Positions 8,504 through 17,074 of a stretch of 64,000 nucleotides of DNA are shown one piece after another. Location: the NCBI RefSeq assembly GCF_000942395.1, contig NZ_LN812102.1, positions 483,004 to 547,003 of the forward strand, in the 5' to 3' direction. The position numbers and the translations under genes are program-made. Within the stretch, counting starts at the first letter, position 1. Every line of letters starts with the position of its first letter. The notes under the pieces were generated by a model that saw only the letters and a list, made by a program, of their open reading frames with translations, did no database searches and had not been told where the DNA came from. This DNA is from Risungbinella massiliensis. GTDB taxonomy: Bacteria; Bacillota; Bacilli; Thermoactinomycetales; Thermoactinomycetaceae.

Positions 8504-9790
8504 ATGAAGAAAATTAAAATTGGACTAGCTTGGCAGATTTTGATCGGAATGATTCTCGGTATTATTGTAGGCGCTATCTTTTTTAAGAATCCGCACGTAG
8601 AAACGTATCTACAACCGATCGGAACTATTTTCCTTCGCCTCATTAAAATGATTGTAATCCCAATCGTCATCTCCAGTATTATCATCGGGGTAGCTGGTGT
8701 TGGTGATATGAAAAAGCTTGGAAAACTTGGTGGGAAAACCCTTCTTTACTTTGAAATCATTACAACAATTGCGATCATTGTTGGTCTCTTAGTTGCAAAC
8801 GTATTCACACCAGGGGTGGGAGTGGATCGTTCACAACTACAACAGTCTGACATCAGTAGCTATGTAGATACTGAGTCAGAGACTCATGAAAAAGGAATGG
8901 CAGAGACCTTTATCCATATCGTTCCTGATAACCTCTTTAAAGCGTTAGCAGAAGGCGACATGCTGGCCGTCATCTTCTTCTCCGTTCTATTTGGGCTTGG
9001 GGTAGCTGCAATCGGGGAACGCGGGAAACCAGTTATTGGCTTCTTCCAAGGCGTCGCTGATACGATGTTCTATATTACCAACCAGATCATGAAATTTGCA
9101 CCTTTCGGGGTTTTTGCTTTGATGGGTGTTACCATCGCCAAATTTGGGCTCGAATCGCTCATTCCACTTGGAAAATTAGTAATTCTAGTATATGCTTCCA
9201 TGATTTTCTTTGTAGTGGTTGTACTAGGGCTTACTGCTAAATTATTTGGCATCAACATCTTCCATATCTTTAAGATCCTGAAAGATGAGCTAATCTTGGC
9301 TTACTCGACTTCTAGTTCGGAAACCGTACTACCAAAAATCATGGAAAAGATGGAGCGCTTTGGTGCACCGAAGGGAATTACTTCCTTCGTAGTCCCAACT
9401 GGTTACTCCTTTAACTTAGATGGTTCCACTCTTTACCAAGCAATCGCAGCACTATTCGTTGCACAAATGTATGGAATCGACATGCCACTCGATAAACAAA
9501 TTCTATTAGTTCTAACCCTGATGGTTACATCCAAAGGAATCGCAGGGGTACCAGGTGTCTCCTTCGTAGTATTGCTCGCTACCTTCAAACCACTCGGTCT
9601 TCCAGTAGAAGGTCTTGCCTTCATCGTTGGTGCAGACCGTCTCATGGATATGGCTCGCACCGTGGTAAACGTAGTTGGTAACTCTCTCGCTGCTGTTGTT
9701 ATGGCAAAATGGGAGAAACAATATGATGAAGAAAAAGGAAAAGCATATCTCGCAGAAATTAGTAACAAAAAGGCACAACAAGCATCTTAA
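8504..9790 (+). CDS. gltT: Proton/sodium-glutamate (dicarboxylate) symporter, DAACS family
   Basis: This 428-residue transporter of the GltPh/EAAT family imports glutamate, aspartate or C4-dicarboxylates with cations. The serine-rich hairpin motif TSSSETVLPKIMEKM lies near residue 268, the NLDGSTLY motif (NMDGT in many members) near residue 305, and HP2 contains KGIAGVPGVSFVVL. Eight membrane helices plus two re-entrant loops fit the length. It has its own promoter and terminator. Substrate choice is uncertain. Confidence 0.92.
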   Translation: MKKIKIGLAWQILIGMILGIIVGAIFFKNPHVETYLQPIGTIFLRLIKMIVIPIVISSIIIGVAGVGDMKKLGKLGGKTLLYFEIITTIAIIVGLLVANVFTPGVGVDRSQLQQSDISSYVDTESETHEKGMAETFIHIVPDNLFKALAEGDMLAVIFFSVLFGLGVAAIGERGKPVIGFFQGVADTMFYITNQIMKFAPFGVFALMGVTIAKFGLESLIPLGKLVILVYASMIFFVVVVLGLTAKLFGINIFHIFKILKDELILAYSTSSSETVLPKIMEKMERFGAPKGITSFVVPTGYSFNLDGSTLYQAIAALFVAQMYGIDMPLDKQILLVLTLMVTSKGIAGVPGVSFVVLLATFKPLGLPVEGLAFIVGADRLMDMARTVVNVVGNSLAAVVMAKWEKQYDEEKGKAYLAEISNKKAQQAS

Positions 9791-9800
9791 GAAATACCGA

Positions 9801-9833
9801 AAGGCAGTTCTCCTAAAGAGAGCTGCCTTTTTT
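9801..9833 (+). terminator. Terminator of gltT
   Basis: Stem AAGGCAGTTCTC / GAGAGCTGCCTT with one G-T pair is followed by TTTTTT, ten bases after the gltT stop. Confidence 0.9.
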
Positions 9834-9891
9834 ACATGAAATGGATATTTAGGAGCAATACTAAACAAAAAAGAAGAAAGGATTTATTTCG

Positions 9892-10230
9892 ATGCTCTCA
9901 ACTATTCTTCGCTTTCTTGTGGCAACACTTGTTTTAATTGTTACTGCTGCCTTAACCCCTGGTTTCCGCATTGGTAATTTTTTCTCTGCCATGATTGCAG
10001 CCATCCTAATCGCTTTAATAGGATGGGCAGTGGAAAGTATGACCCAAGATAAGATTTCCCCTTTTGCTAAAGGCGGGATTGGATTTATTACCAGTGCTAT
10101 CATTCTTTACTTGGTACAGTTTATCGTACCAGGCTTTAGAATTACACTGTTTGGAACACTTATTGCTTCTTTAATCATTGCTTTCTTTAATCTGTTTCTT
10201 CCAACGACGAGGAGAAAACTGACTACCTAA
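9892..10230 (+). CDS. Phage-holin-family (YvlD-like) small membrane protein
   Basis: This 112-residue protein has four hydrophobic segments and the typical motifs LTPGFRIGNFFSA and VPGFRITLFGTL of the DUF360/YvlD family. In B. subtilis, YvlD belongs to an envelope-stress operon; the biochemical role is unknown despite the 'holin' name. The ATG at 9892 follows GAAAGGATTTATTTCG. It is a single-gene unit with its own terminator. Confidence 0.85.
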   Translation: MLSTILRFLVATLVLIVTAALTPGFRIGNFFSAMIAAILIALIGWAVESMTQDKISPFAKGGIGFITSAIILYLVQFIVPGFRITLFGTLIASLIIAFFNLFLPTTRRKLTT

Positions 10231-10234
10231 CTAT

Positions 10235-10275
10235 TCGAGGCTACCTAAAAAAGGTAGTCTCGAGTTTTTAGTTTT
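10235..10275 (+). terminator. Terminator after the YvlD-like gene
   Basis: Stem TCGAGGCTACCT / AGGTAGTCTCGA with a short A-rich loop is followed by GTTTTTAGTTTTTT. It may also serve cstR from the other strand. Confidence 0.85.
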
Positions 10276-10287
10276 TTGAAATTCATT

Positions 10288-10554
10288 TTATCTACTACGT
10301 ACCATTAAATCCATCGCTTCTTTTAAGATTTTTTTCGTGTCAGCTGCCTCACCTTTTTGAAATTCTTCACGTAAACACTGCTCTAAATTATGAGTTAAAA
10401 TATAGCTAATCGTTCGATCTGAAGCAGAACGAATAGCAGATAGTTGAGAGATGACTTCTTTACAATCTTTCTGTTCCTCCATCATCCGAAGAACACCACG
10501 AACTTGTCCCTCAATCCGGCGCAAACGTTTTTTTACATCATCATCATAAATCAT
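10288..10554 (-). CDS. cstR: Persulfide-sensing repressor CstR (CsoR family)
   Basis: This is an 88-residue all-helical CsoR/FrmR-family repressor. The sensing cysteines fall at positions 31 (KDCKEV) and 60 (NLEQC), as in Staphylococcus aureus CstR. The copper ligand histidine of CsoR, four residues before the second cysteine, is asparagine here (HNLEQC), as in CstR (ENLIEC). CstR releases DNA when persulfides or polysulfides cross-link the two cysteines. The next gene block is a cst-like sulfur operon with an operator at 14122-14137. It is separated from tauE by a terminator, so it has its own promoter. Confidence 0.9.
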   Translation of the reverse strand: MIYDDDVKKRLRRIEGQVRGVLRMMEEQKDCKEVISQLSAIRSASDRTISYILTHNLEQCLREEFQKGEAADTKKILKEAMDLMVRSR

Positions 10555-10684
10555 TATAATCCCCTTCCATTTTTCTTCTTAAGCTAAAAACGGAGTTAAT
10601 ATATATCATTATTCATCTAATTTGCCATCCTTACAGCAACATAATATCGATTACTCATGCCATTATATCGTTTCCTTCTTAAAT

Positions 10685-10713
10685 CGAAAAACCCCCTATC
10701 AAAAGGAGGTTTT
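10685..10713 (-). terminator. Terminator of the sulfur operon
   Basis: On the minus strand AAAACCTCC pairs with GGGGGTTTT (one mismatch) around TTTTGATA, overlapping the tauE stop and followed by further T residues. It ends the operon before cstR. Confidence 0.7.
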
Positions 10714-11490
10714 CCCAAAGATGCCCATCCAAATTTTAACAACAGTAACCACAATTAATATAGCTAACAATCGTTGCAATACTTTTGTGTTCACTTTTTT
10801 CCCGAATTGTCCCCCAAGTGGAGAAGCAATAATACTAGCTACAACCATAATAATGGACGGGATCAACAATACTTGACCTGTCATTGCTTTCCCCACTGTT
10901 GAACCAATCGAGGAGATAAAAGTGATTGCCAAAGAAGTAGCAATTGTCATCCGAGTTGGGATTTTCAATACAACCAACATAATTGGCACTAAGATAAAAG
11001 CACCTGCTGCTCCAACTATTCCTGAAGCTAGACCAACGATAAACGATAAAATAATAGCCAATATCCCATTAAACTTCACTTGGTCCAATGGAATCTCATC
11101 CAAACCTTTTTTTGGTAAAAACATCAAGATGGAAGCAGATAGAGCAAGAACCCCATAAACTAAATTAATTTGTCCCTCATCTAGAAGTTTGGATCCATAT
11201 CCGCCTAGAAAACTACCAATAAGAATACTGCTACCCATATACAATATTAGAGCTTTATTGAGATAGCCTCCTCTGCGATATACAAATACCCCACTGATTG
11301 TAGAAAAGAAAACTTGTATTGCACTAATTCCAGATACTTCATGAGCTGTAAAAGCTACAAAACCAAAAATGGGAGGAATATAAAATAACAATGGATATTT
11401 AATGATGGATCCTCCAATTCCAACCATTCCAGAAAGGAAGGAGCCAATAAACCCAATTAAAAAGAGAAGAACGATAAATGATATATCCAT
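10699..11490 (-). CDS. tauE: TauE/SafE-family sulfite/sulfur-compound exporter
   Basis: This 263-residue membrane protein of the TauE/SafE (DUF81) family has about eight membrane segments in two repeats. Each repeat holds the glycine-rich family signature ([16 protein letters not shown] and [17 protein letters not shown]). In cst operons a TauE-like protein is thought to export sulfite or thiosulfate made by persulfide oxidation. It is the last gene of the operon, 15 bases after the DsrE gene. Confidence 0.88.
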   Translation of the reverse strand: MDISFIVLLFLIGFIGSFLSGMVGIGGSIIKYPLLFYIPPIFGFVAFTAHEVSGISAIQVFFSTISGVFVYRRGGYLNKALILYMGSSILIGSFLGGYGSKLLDEGQINLVYGVLALSASILMFLPKKGLDEIPLDQVKFNGILAIILSFIVGLASGIVGAAGAFILVPIMLVVLKIPTRMTIATSLAITFISSIGSTVGKAMTGQVLLIPSIIMVVASIIASPLGGQFGKKVNTKVLQRLLAILIVVTVVKIWMGIFGKTSF

Positions 11491-11505
11491 TTTTGCCCTT
11501 CTTTC

Positions 11506-11982
11506 TTAAACAAACAAGTTGATGTTTGCCTCATTAGCTTCTGCTAGATAAGAAGCTACTCCTGCATACTCAAGCCCATTAATTAGCTCTTCCTTTTTGA
11601 TTCCCAATACATCCATCGACATCATACAAGCTACCATTTTAATATCTAATTCTTGAGCCATTTCCATGAGTTCTTGCAGTGTAACGATATTTTTCTTTTT
11701 CATTGTATATTTCATCATTCTAGCGCCCAAACCACCAAAATTCATTTTAGAGATACCAAGTTTTTCAGGACCACGGGGAAGCATTTTAGCGAACATTTTA
11801 TCTATAAAAGTTTTTTCAACTGGTATATATTGCTCTTTACGCAAAATATTTAACCCCCAGAAGGTAAAAAACATCGTTACTTGATTTCCTATCGCTGCTG
11901 CACCTGTACCAATAATAAAGCTAGCAATCGCTTTATCTAGATCTCCACTAAATACAATTAAAGTCGATTTGTTATTCTCCAT
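11506..11982 (-). CDS. DsrE/DsrF/DrsH-like sulfur-relay protein
   Basis: The protein belongs to the DsrE-like superfamily (YrkE type), proteins that carry or bind sulfane sulfur. It opens with LIVFSGDLDKAIASFIIG, has the glycine/alanine-rich GTGAAAIGNQVTMFFTFWG segment, and a conserved cysteine in VACMMSMDVLGI. The start is the ATG at 11982, preceded by AGGGAGAG; the longer frame to 12060 would overlap tusA and has no ribosome site. It probably passes sulfur between TusA and the rhodanese proteins of the operon. Confidence 0.85.
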   Translation of the reverse strand: MENNKSTLIVFSGDLDKAIASFIIGTGAAAIGNQVTMFFTFWGLNILRKEQYIPVEKTFIDKMFAKMLPRGPEKLGISKMNFGGLGARMMKYTMKKKNIVTLQELMEMAQELDIKMVACMMSMDVLGIKKEELINGLEYAGVASYLAEANEANINLFV

Positions 11983-12031
11983 ATTATCTCTCTCCCTATT
12001 TTGATCAGATCCTTTTAATAAAAAGACCCGT

Positions 12032-12259
12032 TTATCCTTTTTGAATCCAAAACTTATCAATACCGTCCTCTTCTACTTGCTTGATTACTTTATGACCAGC
12101 TGTTGTTGCCCATGCTGGAATATCATTCTTTGCACCTTGGTCAGTAGTATGAAGCTCTAATATTTCTCCAGTTGCAAGAGTATCCATTGCCTTTTTGCTA
12201 CGAACCACTGGTAATGGGCATGAAAGCCCTTTTGCATCTAACACTTTATCTATTTTCAT
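12032..12259 (-). CDS. tusA: TusA-like sulfur carrier protein
   Basis: A 75-residue protein with the TusA active-site motif GLSCPLPVVRSKKA; the cysteine carries persulfide sulfur. The ATG at 12259 is preceded by AAGAGGAGAAGG. It lies between the persulfide dioxygenase fusion and DsrE in one operon, suggesting dedicated sulfur trafficking rather than tRNA thiolation. Confidence 0.9.
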   Translation of the reverse strand: MKIDKVLDAKGLSCPLPVVRSKKAMDTLATGEILELHTTDQGAKNDIPAWATTAGHKVIKQVEEDGIDKFWIQKG

Positions 12260-12280
12260 TTTCCTTCTCCTCTTAAATGA

Positions 12281-13411
12281 TTAATTATGAACGGCACAAC
12301 GATTTGGACCAATCTCCATCTCGCGTTGTTCCTCTTCAGATGGGCTAATTTTCCCCATATTTATTTGCCGGATCTCGTGATATGCATTCGGTTGTGGTGG
12401 AAGATTTTTTGTTACCATTCGACAAAATGTTGCTTTATCTTCCACTTGAAACCCTAAGTTGGTCTCATATAGATCTCCTAATTTGGCCAATACACCTCCC
12501 TTATCATCCAGCTCACTCATGTTTCCAAAATGGGCTGGAAGAACCATAAGCTCAGGTGAAAGCTCTTTGTACAACTGATAGAGTGTTTGGTGCAGATCTC
12601 CTACCCAATCTTCTGCTAATCCTGCTAAGTCAGGACGACCGATGGAATCTACAAACAAAATATCTCCAGATAGTAGATATTGATCATCTATCACTAAGGA
12701 AGTACTTCCAATGGTATGACCAGGAGAATAGAGTGCTTGTATACGGATTTGGGTATTACCTACTGTAATTTGATTTCCTTCCACTAATGGCTCATAGTCG
12801 AAAGTGACTTCTGTTGCATCCTTAGGTGGTAAATAATAGATAGCTCCTACCTTCTCTGCTAACTTACGCCCACCCGAGATATGATCAGCATGGAGATGTG
12901 TATCAATCAGATATTTAATCGAAATTCCTTGCTCTTTTGCGAACTGCTCGAGAGTCTCTGTGATTCTAACCATATCAATAATGGCAGCTTCTCCATCTGA
13001 CTCTATTAAGTAAGAAAGGCATCCTTTTCCTAATCGATTAAACTGATAAACACTTCCTCCATTTTGTAAATCTCCGATTTTTACCGGATGCAAATATTCA
13101 CTCCATCTTTTCATTCCACCTTGCAAGTAATACACTTCCTCGACGCCTGCATCAGCTAATTGCTCTGCGACAAAGATCGAAGATCCTTCTTTCGCACAAA
13201 CAACGAGGATGTCTCGCTTATCTTTCGGTAGCTGTTCTAATACTGGTTCAACGCCATCAATCAGATCAAAATAAGGAATATTGATCGATTCCACTTTTTG
13301 TCCTTCTATTTTCCAATTGTGATAATCTTCGTTATTCCGCACATCTAAAATAAATATCTCCCCATGAATCACTTTCTCCGCCACATCTTTGGGCGTCATC
13401 ATTTTCACCAT
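12281..13411 (-). CDS. Rhodanese-persulfide dioxygenase fusion (CstB-like, reversed order)
   Basis: The N-terminal rhodanese domain (about residues 1-110) has the active cysteine in [11 protein letters not shown]. It is followed by a metallo-beta-lactamase domain of the ETHE1/persulfide dioxygenase type: [21 protein letters not shown] and [15 protein letters not shown]. Such enzymes oxidise glutathione, CoA or bacillithiol persulfides to sulfite. S. aureus CstB has the dioxygenase first; here the rhodanese is N-terminal. The start is ATG 13411 after CAAGGAGG, not the longer frame to 13468. The bacillithiol gene bshA elsewhere in the window makes bacillithiol persulfide a plausible substrate. 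Confidence 0.9.
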   Translation of the reverse strand: MVKMMTPKDVAEKVIHGEIFILDVRNNEDYHNWKIEGQKVESINIPYFDLIDGVEPVLEQLPKDKRDILVVCAKEGSSIFVAEQLADAGVEEVYYLQGGMKRWSEYLHPVKIGDLQNGGSVYQFNRLGKGCLSYLIESDGEAAIIDMVRITETLEQFAKEQGISIKYLIDTHLHADHISGGRKLAEKVGAIYYLPPKDATEVTFDYEPLVEGNQITVGNTQIRIQALYSPGHTIGSTSLVIDDQYLLSGDILFVDSIGRPDLAGLAEDWVGDLHQTLYQLYKELSPELMVLPAHFGNMSELDDKGGVLAKLGDLYETNLGFQVEDKATFCRMVTKNLPPQPNAYHEIRQINMGKISPSEEEQREMEIGPNRCAVHN

Positions 13412-13443
13412 GATCCGATAACCTCCTTGTTTAAAATAAAATG

Positions 13444-14010
13444 CTATACTGTTTTCTCTACTGACCATTTAGACATACCAGGTATAATATTTATCACATT
13501 AGAAAATCCATATTTCGTCAGTAATTGAGCCGCTTGATCACTCCTCTTTCCAGTACGACAAATAACGTAGATTACTTGATCTCTTTTAAGATCATCAAGC
13601 TGATCTTCTAATCTACCGAACGGTATGGAAATAGCTCCATGAATATGATCAAATGCATATTCTGCAGGTTCACGCACATCCAATAAGACAAAATCACTAC
13701 CATTTTCTAGCACCTTTTGAAAGTCTTCATTTTGTATTACATTCGAATGTGCTCTTTCTTTTTTTGACTCGGAAGCACTTGCTTTTCGTAAATAGTGCTT
13801 CATCACTTCATCCTCGAATTCAGTGCCTAGATAGTGATGCCCTGTACTTTTAGCCCATCCTTGAATATCAGCCAATGAACCAAGATCTGTGGCTTGAACT
13901 TCCAAAACTTGACCAGGTTCGAGCTGATCTATTGCTTTTTTTGTACGAACAACGGGCATTGGACATGAAAGCCCTTTGCAATCTAGTTGAAAATCCACTT
14001 GAATAGTCAA
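13444..14010 (-). CDS. TusA-rhodanese fusion sulfurtransferase (CstA-like)
   Basis: This 188-residue protein joins an N-terminal TusA domain ([18 protein letters not shown], about residues 1-75) to a C-terminal rhodanese domain (active cysteine in [13 protein letters not shown]) through a charged linker. S. aureus CstA also combines TusA, DsrE and rhodanese modules; here DsrE is a separate gene. It probably takes sulfane sulfur from persulfides and hands it on. It is first in the operon; the ATG follows AAAGGAGGAAAG. Confidence 0.9.
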   Translation of the reverse strand: MTIQVDFQLDCKGLSCPMPVVRTKKAIDQLEPGQVLEVQATDLGSLADIQGWAKSTGHHYLGTEFEDEVMKHYLRKASASESKKERAHSNVIQNEDFQKVLENGSDFVLLDVREPAEYAFDHIHGAISIPFGRLEDQLDDLKRDQVIYVICRTGKRSDQAAQLLTKYGFSNVINIIPGMSKWSVEKTV

Positions 14011-14047
14011 TTACTTTCCTCCTTTGATTAGTCTCACTTTCTTCATA

Positions 14048-14073
14048 ATATACATATACCTGTATATGTATAT
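14048..14073 (-). promoter_or_regulatory. 26-base AT-rich palindrome before the sulfur operon
   Basis: Twelve-base perfect arms (ATATACATATAC and GTATATGTATAT) flank a central CT. The palindrome overlaps the -10 region of a second possible promoter read on the minus strand (TTGGCA, 18-base spacer, TATACA). It could be a second operator, for example for an ArsR-type sulfur sensor, or an mRNA 5' hairpin. Confidence 0.45.
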
Positions 14074-14121
14074 GTTTTTCGATAAAATAATGCCAACATA
14101 TTACGTTGACACCCCTTTCAT

Positions 14122-14168
14122 ATACCCCTATGGGTATTATGATAAATCCATTTTATACTCTTTGTCAA
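14122..14168 (-). promoter_or_regulatory. Promoter and CstR operator of the sulfur operon
   Basis: On the minus strand TTGACA (14168-14163) and TATCAT (14144-14139) are 18 bases apart. Directly downstream, over the expected start point, lies ATACCCCTATGGGTAT (14122-14137), a palindrome with a GC tract of the kind bound by CsoR/CstR repressors. Binding there would block transcription until persulfides inactivate CstR. The rest of 14138-14449 holds nothing else recognisable. Confidence 0.75.
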
Positions 14169-14449
14169 ATATTTTAGGATATCTACGTTAGTCTAGAAAA
14201 TTCTCATTCACTATTCGACATAGTTTCATACCCACGATCCCCATTAAATTTAAATATCTAAAAAGAATTTGAAGTAATAGGTATGTTCGATTACTTTTCT
14301 CCAATAGAAAAATACTATACTCACATAGCATGAGTTTATTGTTGCATACGTCTCGAATTAAAATTTGTACCCGAAATTATCTTATCTGTGATACTATTTC
14401 AAGAAATCAGCTTCCGTTCTTTATCAACTAACAAGTAGGTGATCTTCTT

Positions 14450-14905
14450 ATGGAAATTAAAGTAGACGATTTAACTGGATCAGAAATAAAGGAATTGATC
14501 GGAGAGCATCTTCGAGGTATGACATTACATTCCCCACCAGAAAGTATCCATGCACTAGATCTTGAGGCATTACGAAGACCAGAAATTACTTTCTGGAGTG
14601 GATGGGAGCAAGGGGAACTAGTTGGTTGTGGGGCACTGAAAGAACTTGAAGAACAACATGGAGAGATAAAATCGATGCGAACTTCTTCCTCACATCTACG
14701 AAAGGGAGTTGCTAGGCGACTCCTTCAACACATAATAGAAGAAGCCAAGCGACGTGGCTATCATCGGCTGAGTTTGGAAACGGGCTCCATGGACGCTTTT
14801 GAACCAGCTAGAAAGCTATATACTAGTTTTGGGTTTCAATATTGTAAGCCGTTTTCAGATTACATGGAGGACCCAAATAGTGTATTTATGACAAAAGAAT
14901 TATAG
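14450..14905 (+). CDS. GNAT-family N-acetyltransferase
   Basis: A 151-residue single-domain GNAT acetyltransferase. The acetyl-CoA binding motif A is in the segment SSHLRKGVARRLLQHIIEEAKRRG, and motif B is in RKLYTSFGFQYCKPF. It resembles small YsnE-type acetyltransferases; the acceptor is unknown. It is a single gene with its own strong terminator. Confidence 0.85.
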   Translation: MEIKVDDLTGSEIKELIGEHLRGMTLHSPPESIHALDLEALRRPEITFWSGWEQGELVGCGALKELEEQHGEIKSMRTSSSHLRKGVARRLLQHIIEEAKRRGYHRLSLETGSMDAFEPARKLYTSFGFQYCKPFSDYMEDPNSVFMTKEL

Positions 14906-14992
14906 CATTTTGGTAACAATGATTTTTAAAAAAACGATATATTAACTTTTGGATTATAGAACATACTTTTCATCAAATTTCCAAATAATAAC

Positions 14993-15028
14993 AAAAACAG
15001 CCTGGCTACTGTAGCCAGGCTGTTTTTT
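14993..15028. terminator. Bidirectional terminator
   Basis: A near-perfect stem ACAGCCTGGCTAC / GTAGCCAGGCTGT is flanked by A5 on the left and T6 on the right, so it can end both the GNAT gene (+) and the kinase-like gene (-). Confidence 0.9.
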
Positions 15029-15073
15029 ATCTAAAATCACAAAACATCATTTATGCATATGGCAAAACCATGG

Positions 15074-15754
15074 CTAAAAGCCTGACTTTTCTAACCAACT
15101 TTCTAATTTCCCAAAAAAAGAGTCTAGATCTTCTTTCATACGAAAATAAAGGTTTTTAACGAATTCGATCATAAAGACCGGCACCCTACGACCCTGAATA
15201 TATGGGTAATAAAGTTTGTAACCTTGTTTTATATGATCCCATCGGAGGTCATCTCCTGGTAGTACATACTCGGAGATATCAAGTAATTTAGCATGATCAT
15301 TTTGCAATATGATGTTTTTCAGGTGAATATCTCGTGGGTTTAATCCCTTTTTTCTTGCATACGCAATTGCATGATCTACTTCTTCCACTATATGTGGGGA
15401 AATGATCTTCCCCTCTGCCAAGCATTGATACAGTGTTGGCCCTTCTTCATAGGAAAGTTTTAAGTATTTCTCCCCAACTCCTAACAACTTCGGAAAAAAC
15501 GGAGAATCTCCTAGTAATCGATAAGCATTTACTTCTTGTTCCAATTTTGCTAGAGACGAAGTTCCAAAAACTTTATAAACTGCATCTGCTTCTGATCGAT
15601 GTCGGAAGACGATCGCATCGGTTCCTTTTCCGATCACTTCCAACTGGGATGGGGATTTTTTGATCTTTGCAATACGATTGTCCGAGAATGACTCCACTTC
15701 AACTTGACTTAGTAGCTGTTCAATTGAGTTACTCGGTAAAGGGTCTGCGTCCAA
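15074..15754 (-). CDS. Protein-kinase-fold protein (YrzF/RIO-like)
   Basis: This 226-residue small kinase-fold protein has a glycine-rich loop VIGKGTDAIVF, an ATP lysine in AVYKVFG, a catalytic-loop segment NPRDIHLKNIIL (Asp and Asn present, unusual order) and LLDISEY in place of DFG. The layout resembles B. subtilis YrzF and related RIO-like kinases. The target is unknown. It is not linked to a transporter or regulator, and the upstream stretch 15755-15990 shows no gene. Confidence 0.75.
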   Translation of the reverse strand: MDADPLPSNSIEQLLSQVEVESFSDNRIAKIKKSPSQLEVIGKGTDAIVFRHRSEADAVYKVFGTSSLAKLEQEVNAYRLLGDSPFFPKLLGVGEKYLKLSYEEGPTLYQCLAEGKIISPHIVEEVDHAIAYARKKGLNPRDIHLKNIILQNDHAKLLDISEYVLPGDDLRWDHIKQGYKLYYPYIQGRRVPVFMIEFVKNLYFRMKEDLDSFFGKLESWLEKSGF

Positions 15755-15991
15755 TTCGACTCTCCTGTCATAAATTTAAAATTTGGTACTTTCTTTCAGC
15801 ATATAAACCTTATTTTTGTTTGTTGCCATTTATTTTAAGTGAAAAAAAGGATTTCAACAACTATATTGCCAATTCTCCTCTAGATCAAACCTCTTTTTGA
15901 TTCTGAGCTTATCGCTTAAGGGATGGACTCAATACATTTTTTCTCTTCATGATCGTAACTTTGAGTTTGTCTTGACCAGAAACCTACTTTC

Positions 15992-16800
15992 TTGAACGCT
16001 CCCTCACCTACGCTAATGCTAAGAGGTAGGGGATTCTTGGGTAATCCCATCTACCGATAGGAAATGCACCAAGCTCAAAACGTAGTTCCTACAGCAAGAA
16101 GTCTTAGACCTTCTTTTACTATATTTTGAGCAGCATTGAGGTCTCGATCATGTTCTATCCGGCATTCAAGGCATGTCCAACTTCGAAGATTTAGGTTTTT
16201 CTCCGTTGGAACAAACTGCAAAATCTTTCAGTCCCAAATCAATCCCCATCGCTTGGTCAGGGTCTACTGGATGGTAAGGGCATTGGTGTAACTCACAAAA
16301 AAAGGAAACAAAATATGTAGGGTTTTTACGAATGGTAGCAGAAAGGATTTTCCCTTCTACTTCTCGAGACTTGGCAAACGTTACCCAGCCTAGCTTTGGA
16401 AGTTTGACTTTGTTCCCCGACACTTCAATACTTGGATTGCTCTTCTTAGGATAATTGCATTGACTGGTATAAGACTGTACTGGATTCCGTTTGCTTTTCC
16501 ATCGTGGCAGGTCATTTTGTTTTTGGAAAAAACGACGAAAAGCATCGGTTAAATTCTTTAAGGTGTTTTGGAGAGAAGTGGAATCTACTTCTCGTAACCA
16601 TTCCCTTTCTTTTTTGTCAACAAACGAGAACAAGTAGGATAGGTGAGTCATTTCTTCGTTTCTCGATAGGCTTCTTGCCATTTGGCTAAGAAATGGTTAA
16701 AAACAAAGCGACTACATCCGATTGATTGATTTATCAATCGTGCCTGTTCCATAGTAGGATCGATCCGGAACTGAAATGCCTTATACATTTGGTTTCACCT
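15992..16800 (-). mobile_element. Decayed IS200/IS605-type element, copy 2
   Basis: The right end (15992-16075) matches copy 1: GTTCAA at the boundary, a subterminal hairpin (CTACGCTAATGCTAAGAG in the loop) and a conserved scaffold up to the tnpB stop. The tnpB gene is degenerate, there is no tnpA, and the left boundary could not be fixed. Compared with copy 1 it has kept the opposite half of tnpB, so the two are independent decay products of similar elements. Confidence 0.7.
16075..16788 (-). pseudogene. tnpB: TnpB pseudogene with frameshift and internal deletion
   Basis: Starting at ATG 16788 (ribosome site GGGAGGTG) the frame gives MYKAFQFRIDPTMEQ and continues to RETKK, then meets a TGA near 16643. 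The next part continues in another frame (THLSYLFSFVD to [17 protein letters not shown]), containing the first RuvC aspartate. About 150 codons are then missing, including the catalytic glutamate region. The last about 42 codons ([17 protein letters not shown]...) follow in a third frame and end in TGA at 16075. It encodes no functional nuclease. Confidence 0.85.
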
Positions 16801-16946
16801 CCCTTTAATAGTTGAAATTATTTTACAAATTTTTAGAATAATGCCAATGGCATTCGGGAGGATGGAGAAATTCGCGAAGGAAAAAGCACCAAAATAGGTC
16901 GGACTTGCGAGAGGTAGAAACCCTCCCTCGTCCAACGCAGATTCAC

Positions 16947-16977
16947 CTCCCACTTTCGCTACGCTTAGAAGTGGGAG
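16947..16977. repeat. Isolated IS200/IS605-like end hairpin
   Basis: Nine-base arms CTCCCACTT and AAGTGGGAG enclose a loop with TCGCTACGCTTAG, the same core as the right-end hairpins at about 3224 and 16000 and in the same orientation. It may be the left end of copy 2 or a solo end of another element. Nothing else is seen in 16801-17030. Confidence 0.5.
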
Positions 16978-17033
16978 TATTTTCCGCTATAATAGATAAA
17001 GCTGTTCTATACTGTTGATAGTTTAACGTAAAC

Positions 17034-17064
17034 AAAAAGGACTTCAAAATTTGAAGACCTTTTT
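17034..17064 (-). terminator. Terminator of the L7/L12-like gene
   Basis: AAAAAGG-ACTTCAAA and TTTGAAG-ACCTTTTT form a stem with a T-run on the minus strand, about 10 bases after the stop at 17075. Confidence 0.8.
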
Positions 17065-17074
17065 GTAAATAAGA

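Noticed and set aside
16166-16681. The 171-codon frame as an intact transposase gene
   Set aside because: It starts inside a frameshifted tnpB and ends in a deletion joint, so it is part of the pseudogene 16075-16788.
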